Part shown: piece after piece, positions 6,473 through 13,285 of the stretch
Position numbering within the stretch: position 1 is the stretch's first letter
How the letters are laid out: every line of letters begins with the position of its first letter
Assembly (NCBI GenBank): GCA_046484625.1
Contig: JAWOIO010000227.1
Location: 1 to 22,967, forward strand
Length of the DNA stretch: 22,967 nt
DNA from: DASUAO01 sp046484625
Lineage (GTDB): Bacteria > Actinomycetota > Acidimicrobiia > IMCC26256 > PALSA-555
Reading direction: 5' to 3'
Notes under the pieces: generated by a model
What the model was told of the DNA's origin: nothing
What the model saw: the letters and a program-made list of their open reading frames with translations, nothing else
Databases searched by the model: none
Made by a program: the position numbers and the translations under genes

Positions 6473-6868
6473 CTAGGCGGCGGGCTCGAACCCGAAGCCG
6501 ATGGCCTCGGTGCCCGCCTCGTCGGTGCCGATCGGGAAGGTCGTGAGCCGGACCTTCATGCCGAGCGAGACGTGCTCGGGGTCGGGCTCGGTGTTCACGA
6601 CGTTGCCCCGCACGCTGGTGCCGTCGCAGTCGACGATGGCGGCGACGTAGGGGACGGGGATCCCGGGCGCGGCCATCGACACGATCGTGAAGGACTTCAC
6701 CTCGCCGTCCGTGGCGATCTCGACCCGCTTGAACTCGGTCGCCGAGCACGAGGCGCACGCGTTGCGGCGGTCGAAGAACCGTGCGCCGCAGCTGGTGCAC
6801 TCGTTGGCCTCGAGGTGCGGCCGATCACCGAGGGCCAGGTACTCGACGAGGGGGACTTGCTTCGCCAT
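6473..6868 (-). CDS. Zn-ribbon/OB-fold DUF35 protein, thiolase partner
   Basis: A 131-residue protein with an N-terminal rubredoxin-like zinc ribbon, C24-x2-C27 and C38-x2-C41 (ECTSCGARFF and ACASCSATEF). An OB-fold follows (KSFTIVSMA, PYVAAIVDCDGT, VRGNVV, MKVRLTTFPI). This is the DUF35/ChsH2-type architecture, whose members bind acyl-CoA and form complexes with thiolase-like proteins. The start is ATG 6868 with a strong AGGAGG-type site 9 to 14 bases upstream. It is the first gene of the minus-strand operon with thiolase, methyltransferase and transporter. The adjacent thiolase is its likely partner. It is divergent from the hydrolase at 6972. Confidence 0.9.
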   Translation of the reverse strand: MAKQVPLVEYLALGDRPHLEANECTSCGARFFDRRNACASCSATEFKRVEIATDGEVKSFTIVSMAAPGIPVPYVAAIVDCDGTSVRGNVVNTEPDPEHVSLGMKVRLTTFPIGTDEAGTEAIGFGFEPAA

Positions 6869-6907
6869 TGATCGCGCTCCTCCTGCGTGGGGGTGCACAC
6901 ACTATTC

Positions 6908-6922
6908 CGATCGGCCCGATCG
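6908..6922. promoter_or_regulatory. 15-bp palindrome between divergent genes, candidate operator
   Basis: CGATCGG-C-CCGATCG is a perfect 7+1+7 dyad in the 103-base gap between the DUF35 start (6868) and the hydrolase start (6972). Its position and symmetry suit a dimeric transcription factor controlling both genes. No regulator gene is in the window, so this is inferred from symmetry and location. Confidence 0.4.
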
Positions 6923-6957
6923 TCGCCCGAGCGTGGTGAGGCCCCGCGCCGTCCGCG

Positions 6958-6963
6958 TAGCCT
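6958..6963 (+). promoter_or_regulatory. Possible -10 element for the hydrolase (near-leaderless)
   Basis: TAGCCT fits the actinobacterial TANNNT -10 pattern and ends 8 bases before the hydrolase ATG at 6972. Transcription would then start at or near the ATG, giving a leaderless message. This agrees with the lack of a Shine-Dalgarno there. No -35 element is convincing. Confidence 0.25.
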
Positions 6964-6971
6964 GCGTCGGC

Positions 6972-7910
6972 ATGACCGACGCCATCACGCCCGACCAGGT
7001 CCACCCCGAGCTCGCCCCGGCGCTGGCGGCGTTCCCGCCGTTCGACCTGTCGAACGAGACGGTCGCCGTGGTGCGATCGGGCACGGTGCTGGGCCCACCG
7101 ACCTCGACCGAGACCGTGGAGCGCACGGATCACGTCGTCGACGCCGAGCGCGGGGTCGTCGTGCGGGTGCACCGACCTCGGGGCGTCGCCGGACCCCTGC
7201 CGTGCGCGTTCTCGATCCACGGGGGCGGCTACGTCCTCGGGAACCGCGAGATGGACGACGTCAAGCTCGGACGGTGGGCCGGCACGCTGGGGTGCCTCGG
7301 GGTCTCGGTCGAGTACCGCCTCGCGCCCGAGACCCCGTATCCGGGGCCGCTCGACGACTGCGTCGACGCGCTGCGCTGGGTGCTCGACCGATCCGACGAG
7401 CTCGACATCGACCGGTCCCGGATGGGCGTGGCCGGGGTGAGCGCCGGTGGAGGTCTGGCCGCCGCGCTCGCACTGCGCGCCCGCGACGAAGGCGGGCCCG
7501 CCTTGGCGTTCCAGCTCCTCGAGTGCCCCATGCTCGACGACCGCCAGCACACGCCGTCCTCGCAGCTCGACGGCCTCCCGATCTGGGACCGGCACTCGAA
7601 CGCGTACGGCTGGCGGTCGTACCTCGGTGATCGGTACGGGTCCGACGACGTCCCCGCGACCGCGGCGCCGGCGCGGGCCACCGACCTCTCCGGGCTGCCC
7701 CCGGCGTTCGTCGCCGTGGGCTCGATCGACGGGTTCCACGACGAGGACCTCGAGTACGCCACCCGGCTGAACCGCGCCGGGGTCCCGACCGAGGTGCACG
7801 TGTACCCGGGCGCGCCCCACGGCTTTCAGCTGTTCGGCGACTCGTCGGTCGCCGTCCAGGCCGAGCGCGACGTCGACGAGTGGCTGGCGCGCCGGATCGC
7901 CATCGCCTGA
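6972..7910 (+). CDS. Alpha/beta hydrolase, hormone-sensitive-lipase (HSL) type esterase
   Basis: A 312-residue protein. The HSL oxyanion motif HGGG is at 83-86 (SIHGGGYVLG). The nucleophile elbow is GVSAG (155-159, Ser157) and the acid is probably Asp253 (AVGSIDGFHDEDL). The catalytic His is H283 in YPGAPHGFQLF. YRLAPETPYPGPLDD is a further family signature. HSL-type enzymes cleave carboxylic esters of short acyl chains or steroids. The start is ATG 6972; the frame is open further upstream, but that region overlaps the divergent gene and contains a non-coding palindrome. The CoA-transferase start follows 32 bases after its stop, so the two may be co-transcribed. Confidence 0.9.
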   Translation: MTDAITPDQVHPELAPALAAFPPFDLSNETVAVVRSGTVLGPPTSTETVERTDHVVDAERGVVVRVHRPRGVAGPLPCAFSIHGGGYVLGNREMDDVKLGRWAGTLGCLGVSVEYRLAPETPYPGPLDDCVDALRWVLDRSDELDIDRSRMGVAGVSAGGGLAAALALRARDEGGPALAFQLLECPMLDDRQHTPSSQLDGLPIWDRHSNAYGWRSYLGDRYGSDDVPATAAPARATDLSGLPPAFVAVGSIDGFHDEDLEYATRLNRAGVPTEVHVYPGAPHGFQLFGDSSVAVQAERDVDEWLARRIAIA

Positions 7911-7942
7911 CGGGCGTGCGGGACCACGAAGACGAGGCATCG

Positions 7943-10387
7943 ATGGTGGGGGTGTTCCAGGGCCTGCGGGTACTCGATCTGTCATCGGGGATCGCAGGCC
8001 CGATGACGGCCATGCTGCTCGTCGACAACGGCGCGGCGGTGACCCGTCTCGTGGGTCCGAGTGCGGCCGACGCCTCCCCGTGGGCGACGGGTGAACGGGT
8101 CTGGAGCCGCGGCACGCGCCACGCCGAGCTCGACGTCGCGACGCCCGAGGGTCGCGCGGCGTTCTGCGCCCTCGCGTCGGAGGCCGACGTGGTGATGGAG
8201 TCGTTCGCGCCCGGAGCGATGCAGGGATGGGGCCTCGACCACGAGTCGCTCGCGGCCCGAAACTCCCGTCTGATCACGTGCTCGATCACCGGGTACGGGC
8301 GTCACGTCCCGTACCGGGACCGACCCGCCGACGACGCGCTCGTCGCGGCACGCACGGGGCTCTTCTACGACCACCGGGGTCGGCGGGGCAGCGCGATGGA
8401 GTTCATCGCGGGACGCCCCGGCCCGCACCCGGAGTTCGACGCGCCCGAGGGCATGCGACGAGGCACGGCCCGGCCGGGCCCGGTCTTCCCCGGGACGCCC
8501 GCGCCCAGCGTGGGCGCCGCGTACCTCGCGGCCCTCGGCATCGTCGGCGCGCTGCGGGCACGCGAGATCACCGGGGTCGGGCAGTGGGTCGAGACGTCGC
8601 TGCTGCAGGGTGCGCTCCTCGCCACCTGCCTGAGCTGGCAGCGGGTGGAGCGCCCCGACGCCCCGCTCTACTGGACCTGGCCGATCGACGCCCGCTCGAT
8701 CGACGGGCTGTTCGAGTGCGCCGACGGCCGCTGGGTCCACCACTGGACGATCCGGCCCAGCTGGGTGCTGGCGTCGGCGCGTGGCGACACCCTCGACGCT
8801 GCGACCCTCGATGCCCCCTACCGCGACGATCCCGACCGCGTGTCGATGGAGCCCGACGGCTTGCTCACGGGGATCTTCCTGCACTCGATGCTCGCGGAGG
8901 CGTTCCGGAAGTTCCCCGCCGAGGAGTGGGTCCGCGCCGCGGCGACGTCCGGCGTCGGTGTCGCGATGGTCCGTGCCCCGCACGAGGCGTTGACCGATGA
9001 GTCGTTCCGGGCCGACGGGTGTGTCGTGGAGGTCGACGATCCCGAAGTCGGCCCGATCCGTCACGTCGGCCCGGTGCTCGAGTTCACGGCCACACCGGGC
9101 GCGGTCATCGGGCCCGCGCCCGCTGCGGGTGCGCACACCGCCGAGGTGCTCGCCGAGGCCGACGCGGCCGGTCGGGTCCGAGTCGCGGGCACCCACCGCG
9201 CTGCGGCGGGTGCAGGCCTCGCTCATCCGCTCGCCGGCGTTCGGGTCGTCGACCTCGGGCTCGGGGTCGCGGGGCCGTTCGCGGGACGGGCGCTCGCCGA
9301 TCTCGGTGCCGACGTGATCAAGGTCCATGCGCTGCACGACACGCTCTGGGCCGGCACGCACATGGGGCTCGGGACGAACCGCGGGAAGCGGAGCATCGCG
9401 ATGGACCTCAAGGACACGCGTGGGCGGGCCGCGCTCGACCGGATCATCGACACGGCCGACGTGGTCACCACGAACTGGCGACCCGGCGCGGCCGCCCGCC
9501 TGGGGCTCGACGACGCGACGTTGCGCGCCCGGCACCCCCACCTCGTCACCTGCAACACCCGCGGCTACGAGAAGGGACCGCGGTCCGATCTTCCCGGGAC
9601 CGACCAGACCGCGGCTGCCCTGACCGGCGTGGAATGGGAGAACGGGGCATGCGATGCGGGCAACCCCCCGTTGTGGAGTCGCACGATCATGGGGGACACC
9701 GGGAACGCGATGCTCGCAGCGATCGCGATCACTGCCGCGCTGTACCACCGTGACCGAACGGGGGAGGGCCAGGCCGTGGGGACGTCGATCGTCAACGCGC
9801 ATCTGCTGCATTCGTCGTACGCGTGGGTCCACGCCGACGGCACCCCGCCCGTCCGGCCGCGTGTCGACGCCGACCAGGTCGGGTGCTCGCCGTGGTACCG
9901 GATGTTCGAGTGCTCCGATGCCCGCTGGATCTTCGTCGCCGCGAGCCGCGCCGACGAACGAGATCGGCTGGTCGTGGCGCTCGGCCTCGCTCCAGTGGAC
10001 TCCGAGGTCGACGGTCTCGCGGAGCTGTTCGAGCCCCGGTTCCGGACCGCGTCTGCCACCGCGTGGTTCGACACGCTCGACCGCGCCGGGGTCCCCGTCG
10101 AGGTCGTCGACGAGGAGTTCTGTCGGGACCTGTTCGACGACCCGGTCGCCCGCGAGACGATGCTGGTCGCCCGGACCCGTGCCGGGTCGGTGGGCCGCTT
10201 CGAGGACGCGGGGCTGCTGGTCAACCTCTCGGCGACCCCGACCACCGTCCAACGCGGGCCGTGCATGTGCGGGGAGCACAGTCGAGCCGTCCTGCTCGAG
10301 TGCGGCTGCACCGAGGCGGAGATCGACGAGCTCGTCTCGGCCGGCGTGCTCCTCGACGTCCCGGTCGCGGAGGAGCAGTCCGGCTGA
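7943..10387 (+). CDS. Tandem-domain class III (CaiB/BaiF) CoA-transferase
   Basis: An 814-residue protein made of two fused CaiB/BaiF domains. Domain 1 (about 1-410) opens with LRVLDLSSGIAGPMTAMLL. Domain 2 (about 429-800) opens with VRVVDLGLGVAGPFAGRALA and continues with TNRGKRSIAMDLKD. Single-domain relatives of about 400 residues move CoA between carboxylates through an enzyme-Asp anhydride. In the segments that carry that Asp (Asp169 in formyl-CoA transferase), my hand alignment finds Gln222 in domain 1 (GVGQWVETSLLQGA) and Asn618 in domain 2 (GEGQAVGTSIVNAH). The racemase-type Asp four residues earlier is also missing (Glu217 and Gly613). The C-terminus has an unusual Cys cluster, CMCGEHSRAVLLECGC. 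The start is ATG 7943 with a GAGG site; an upstream in-frame GTG lies inside the hydrolase gene. Confidence 0.9.
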   Translation: MVGVFQGLRVLDLSSGIAGPMTAMLLVDNGAAVTRLVGPSAADASPWATGERVWSRGTRHAELDVATPEGRAAFCALASEADVVMESFAPGAMQGWGLDHESLAARNSRLITCSITGYGRHVPYRDRPADDALVAARTGLFYDHRGRRGSAMEFIAGRPGPHPEFDAPEGMRRGTARPGPVFPGTPAPSVGAAYLAALGIVGALRAREITGVGQWVETSLLQGALLATCLSWQRVERPDAPLYWTWPIDARSIDGLFECADGRWVHHWTIRPSWVLASARGDTLDAATLDAPYRDDPDRVSMEPDGLLTGIFLHSMLAEAFRKFPAEEWVRAAATSGVGVAMVRAPHEALTDESFRADGCVVEVDDPEVGPIRHVGPVLEFTATPGAVIGPAPAAGAHTAEVLAEADAAGRVRVAGTHRAAAGAGLAHPLAGVRVVDLGLGVAGPFAGRALADLGADVIKVHALHDTLWAGTHMGLGTNRGKRSIAMDLKDTRGRAALDRIIDTADVVTTNWRPGAAARLGLDDATLRARHPHLVTCNTRGYEKGPRSDLPGTDQTAAALTGVEWENGACDAGNPPLWSRTIMGDTGNAMLAAIAITAALYHRDRTGEGQAVGTSIVNAHLLHSSYAWVHADGTPPVRPRVDADQVGCSPWYRMFECSDARWIFVAASRADERDRLVVALGLAPVDSEVDGLAELFEPRFRTASATAWFDTLDRAGVPVEVVDEEFCRDLFDDPVARETMLVARTRAGSVGRFEDAGLLVNLSATPTTVQRGPCMCGEHSRAVLLECGCTEAEIDELVSAGVLLDVPVAEEQSG

Positions 10388-10459
10388 GCCGAGGACGTGA
10401 TCCGCGTCCGACGGGCGCGGCCATCGGCGCGGAGCGAACCGGCGTGGCAGGGTAGGTCC

Positions 10460-11284
10460 GTGGCTGCAGCGATCGATCTCTCCGGGCGGCTCGCGATCGT
10501 CACCGGAGGGGGTGGTGGGATCGGAGGAGCCGCGTCCGAGGCGCTGGCGGCGGCCGGTGCGCACGTGCTGGTAGCCGACATCGACGAGGCCCTGGCCTCC
10601 GAGCGGGTCGATCGGATCCGGGCGGCGGGTGGTGCGGCCACGAGCGTCGTCGGCGACGTGCGGGACCCGGCCCAGATCGCCGAGATCGAGCGCGCGGCCG
10701 CCGCCGCAGGCGACCACGTCGACGTCCTCGTCAACAACGTCGGCCACTACGTCCGGCCGAGCGCGTTCCTGCATAGCGACGAGGAGCAATGGTCGGACCT
10801 CGCCGACATCAACTTCGTGCATGTGCTGCGCTGCTGTCGCACCTTCATGCCGGCAATGGTGGAGCGCGGCTCGGGTTCGGTGGTGAACGTGTCGTCCGTC
10901 GAGGGCATACGGGGCTATCCGCTCGACCCCGTGTACGCCGCGTACAAGGCGGCGGTCAACCACTTCACCCGCTGCCTCGCGCTCGAGGTTGCGCCCTCCG
11001 GCGTACGGGTGAACGCCATCGCACCCGACGTCACCCAGTCGATCCAGGTCGACTACGAGGCGATGGTGCCGCCGGAGCAGCGCGACCGCTGGCCGTACTG
11101 GGTCCCCATCGGGCGAATGGGGGAGCCGAGCGACAACGCCGACGTCATCCTCTTCCTTGCGTCGGATCTGTCGCGCTTCGTCACCGGGCACGTCGTCCCG
11201 ACCGACGGCGGGACCGTGCTCGCCGGCGGCTGGTTCCGGACCGAGGGTCGCCGGGGGTGGACGAACCGACCCCGCGACCCCTGA
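10460..11284 (+). CDS. Short-chain dehydrogenase/reductase (classical SDR)
   Basis: A 274-residue classical SDR. The cofactor loop TGGGGGIG is at 15-22. Asp40 at the end of beta-2 (VLVADID) suggests NAD(H) preference. NNVG is at 92-95, and the catalytic set is Asn118, Ser145/146, Tyr159 and Lys163 (in DPVYAAYKAAVNHF). The C-terminal VTGHVVPTDGGTVLAGGWFR is typical of the fold. The start is GTG 10460, preceded by GGTAGG; an in-frame GTG at 10397 is less likely because its extension is basic and unconserved-looking. It follows the CoA-transferase by 72 bases on the same strand. The role is oxidation or reduction of a hydroxyl or keto group on an unknown substrate. It is convergent with the membrane protein at 11309. 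Confidence 0.9.
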   Translation: MAAAIDLSGRLAIVTGGGGGIGGAASEALAAAGAHVLVADIDEALASERVDRIRAAGGAATSVVGDVRDPAQIAEIERAAAAAGDHVDVLVNNVGHYVRPSAFLHSDEEQWSDLADINFVHVLRCCRTFMPAMVERGSGSVVNVSSVEGIRGYPLDPVYAAYKAAVNHFTRCLALEVAPSGVRVNAIAPDVTQSIQVDYEAMVPPEQRDRWPYWVPIGRMGEPSDNADVILFLASDLSRFVTGHVVPTDGGTVLAGGWFRTEGRRGWTNRPRDP

Positions 11285-11308
11285 TCGCGCCGGTCGGCGA
11301 CTACTCGA

Positions 11309-11767
11309 TCAGACCCCGGTCGCCGAGGCGATCTGCAGCGCGAGCGTGGTGGCCATCAGCACGAAGATCGCCTGGTGCTGACGGAGGATGGCGCGGGCGA
11401 GGGCCGACTGGGCTGCGGGCGGGTCTCCTCGGCCACCGAGGCGCACCGCGCCCGGGACCGTCCGGGAGACGGCCACGACGATCGCCGACGCGACGAGCGC
11501 GAGCGACGGCCACGCCGCCCACCTCGCGGCGTCGCCGGTGGCCAGCTCCACCACGACGGTGGCGAGCGTCACCCCCATCGCCGCGCTCACGAGGAGGTTC
11601 ATCGGTCGGGCGTCGGTCGTGACGCGCCGGTAGTACCCGGCGATGGAGGCGAGGACCGGCTCGGGGAGGTCGTCGTGCGCGGGCCCACGCGCCTGGACGT
11701 CGAACATGAGGTCGAACCACAGCACCGCGAGCAGGAACCCGGCGCCCGCGGCCGCGATCGCCTCCAC
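11309..11767 (-). CDS. Small multi-pass membrane protein, unknown function
   Basis: A 152-residue protein that I do not recognise. It begins with a hydrophobic helix (EAIAAAGAGFLLAVLWFDL), then a polar loop containing RGPAHDDLPEP and YYRRVTTDARP. Three further hydrophobic helices lie near residues 55-72, 83-98 and 131-148; the last is preceded by an ILRQHQAIF segment. The start is GTG 11767, 4 bases after the stop of the P450 remnant, so the two are probably translated from one message. The frame is open further upstream, but that part has no hydrophobic or conserved-looking content. Nothing in it suggests a catalytic role. Confidence 0.65.
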   Translation of the reverse strand: MEAIAAAGAGFLLAVLWFDLMFDVQARGPAHDDLPEPVLASIAGYYRRVTTDARPMNLLVSAAMGVTLATVVVELATGDAARWAAWPSLALVASAIVVAVSRTVPGAVRLGGRGDPPAAQSALARAILRQHQAIFVLMATTLALQIASATGV

Positions 11768-11771
11768 CGGG

Positions 11772-12311
11772 TCAGCGTGCTTCGGTGCCGGTGAGGACGA
11801 CGGGGAGGCGTCGGGGGCCGTTGGCCCAGAACACCGGCACCGGCTCCCGGGTGTAGTCGTCGGCGACGCGGGCGGTCTCCACGCGCTCGAGGAAGACCTC
11901 CAACGCGATCCGGCCTTCGAGTCGCGCGTCGCCGCCGCCACGCGCGACGATCCCGTCCATCAGGTCGTGGCACAGCTGGCGGGCGAACGGCTCGACCCGT
12001 CCGATCCGGTGCTGGGCGATCGCCGAGTTGATGATGCGGCGGATCTTGCCGTGGCGGGGCTCGGGGATCTCGCTGATGAGCTGCTCCTCCGGCGGTACCA
12101 CCACGCCCGGCTCGCGGAAGCTGGCCTGGAACGCGTCCAGGTTCTTGGTCGCGCCGAGCACGTCGTCGTAGCGCGCGAGGAAGTACGCGCCCGACTCCGT
12201 GCGCGACACGGGACACTCCGCGCGCAACACGGTGAGCGTGTCATACGGGATTCCGGCCCCGGTATCGAGTGGGTCGGTGTCGTGTGGGTCGGTGTCGAGC
12301 GGGTCGGTCAT
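11772..12311 (-). CDS. Internally deleted cytochrome P450 (both ends present, haem core missing)
   Basis: The 179-residue frame is intact, but a P450 needs about 400. Residues 20-127 match the P450 N-terminal part: PYDTLTVLRAECPV, then ARYDDVLGATKN, the helix-C segment EPRHGKIRRIINSAIAQHRI, and ARQLCHDLMDGIVARGGGD. Residues 129-170 match the part just after the haem cysteine and the C-terminal sheet (ARLEGRIALEVFLERVE, then REPVPVFWANGPRRLPV). The I helix, ExxR and the Cys pocket are absent. The join is near residues 125-129 (about 11925-11939). The intact P450 at 17734 reads CLGAALARLEGRVLLEELL at the equivalent place, which supports the alignment. Haem binding is impossible as it stands. 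The start is ATG 12311, within a 15-bp triplicate encoding DPLDT repeats. It follows the membrane protein gene at 12367 by 55 bases. Confidence 0.82.
   Translation of the reverse strand: MTDPLDTDPHDTDPLDTGAGIPYDTLTVLRAECPVSRTESGAYFLARYDDVLGATKNLDAFQASFREPGVVVPPEEQLISEIPEPRHGKIRRIINSAIAQHRIGRVEPFARQLCHDLMDGIVARGGGDARLEGRIALEVFLERVETARVADDYTREPVPVFWANGPRRLPVVLTGTEAR
12267..12311. repeat. 15-bp tandem triplicate at the start of the P450 remnant
   Basis: Three 15-base units, GAGTGGGTCGGTGTC, GTGTGGGTCGGTGTC and GAGCGGGTCGGTCAT, encode on the minus strand a five-residue repeat (M-TDPLD-TDPHD-TDPLD-T). The units are in frame, so copy changes would only lengthen or shorten the acidic N-terminus. 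Confidence 0.75.
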
Positions 12312-12366
12312 CGGCGCATCGTGGCACGCCGGCGCAGGCCGCGCGTCGGTGTGACCACCCGCGGGA

Positions 12367-13206
12367 TCAGGCCGAGACGATCTCCTCGATGACCCGTGCA
12401 CTGTTGAGAGCGGTGAGCGCAACGGCGACGCCGATGACCACCTGCCCCGCGCGTCGCACCTGGGGAAGGGCCAGTGTCGGCGCGACTCCGCCCCGGATCG
12501 CGGCCCGGCCGACCACATACGCCGCGGCACCCAGCGCGACGGGCGGGAGCAACACGAAGATCAGTCCCGCATGTGCCGCGATGCTCGATGGCCGCGCGCT
12601 CAGGGTCGGCATTCCGGCTTCGAGGCGGGCGGCCAGCGCCGTGAAGGTCACGCCGAAGAGCACCGCGAGCGCCGCGATGAGCGTGACCGCGAGCCAGGTC
12701 GGGCGGAGGATCGCGAAGTCGACGTTGTCGGGGGACAACGCGTCGCCGACGCCCAGTGTGCCGAGGAGGAGGATGCCGACGACGACACCTGCGGGGCCGG
12801 CGGTTCTCGGCAGCCATCGGCGCACGGCGAGGTAGCCGAAGGCGGTGATGACGCCGGCGAAGAGCCCGGAGAAGAGGACGAGTCCGATCGTGCCGCCGGC
12901 GGTGATCTCGCCGACCACCTCGTCGGCGTCGGTGAGCAGCCCCTGCGCCGCGTCACCCGAAGTCGCGCCGAGGATGCGCATCACCAACCGGCCACCGATC
13001 CCGACGACGAGCAGGCCTGCGATCCCCCCGGCGGCCAGGACCGAAGCCAGTGTGCGAAGGCCGTCGAGTGCCGCACGACCGCTCGTCTCCGCCGCGGGCC
13101 GGGTCGTGTCGAGCAAGGGCGTGCGCCGCCACCGCCATGCGATGGTCGCGGCAGTGGTGGTGGCCGCGATGCCGAGCGAGGAGACGATGACGTTCGCCGC
13201 GCGCAT
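12367..13206 (-). CDS. Seven-helix integral membrane protein, unknown function
   Basis: A 279-residue protein with about seven hydrophobic helices, near 5-24, 52-73, 102-127, 138-155, 170-192, 210-234 and 252-272. The loop between helices 2 and 3 is rich in Gly, Arg and acidic residues: GGRLVMRILGATSG, then LLTDADEVVGEITAGGTIGL. It looks like the conserved core of an actinobacterial membrane family for which I know no name. I see no transporter or enzyme signature. The start is ATG 13206 with AAGGAG 5 to 10 bases upstream; a longer upstream frame is not hydrophobic. It lies between the FAD oxidoreductase (79-base gap) and the P450 remnant (55-base gap), all on the minus strand. Confidence 0.75.
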   Translation of the reverse strand: MRAANVIVSSLGIAATTTAATIAWRWRRTPLLDTTRPAAETSGRAALDGLRTLASVLAAGGIAGLLVVGIGGRLVMRILGATSGDAAQGLLTDADEVVGEITAGGTIGLVLFSGLFAGVITAFGYLAVRRWLPRTAGPAGVVVGILLLGTLGVGDALSPDNVDFAILRPTWLAVTLIAALAVLFGVTFTALAARLEAGMPTLSARPSSIAAHAGLIFVLLPPVALGAAAYVVGRAAIRGGVAPTLALPQVRRAGQVVIGVAVALTALNSARVIEEIVSA

Positions 13207-13285
13207 TCCCGCTCCTTCGAGCCGGAGGATCAGGTCGGCAGAGCAGCCGGTTGATCGGGGACGAACCCTATCCCGACGGCGGTCC

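Noticed and set aside
5128..6546. Plus-strand frame of 472 codons opposite the thiolase.
   Set aside because: It is antisense to clear thiolase motifs and its composition is shadow-like.
7982..11191. A very long (over 1000-codon) open frame on the minus strand.
   Set aside because: It is exactly antisense to the CoA-transferase and SDR genes, rich in Arg, Gly, Asp and Val with no domain pattern, and is the expected shadow of high-GC codon bias.
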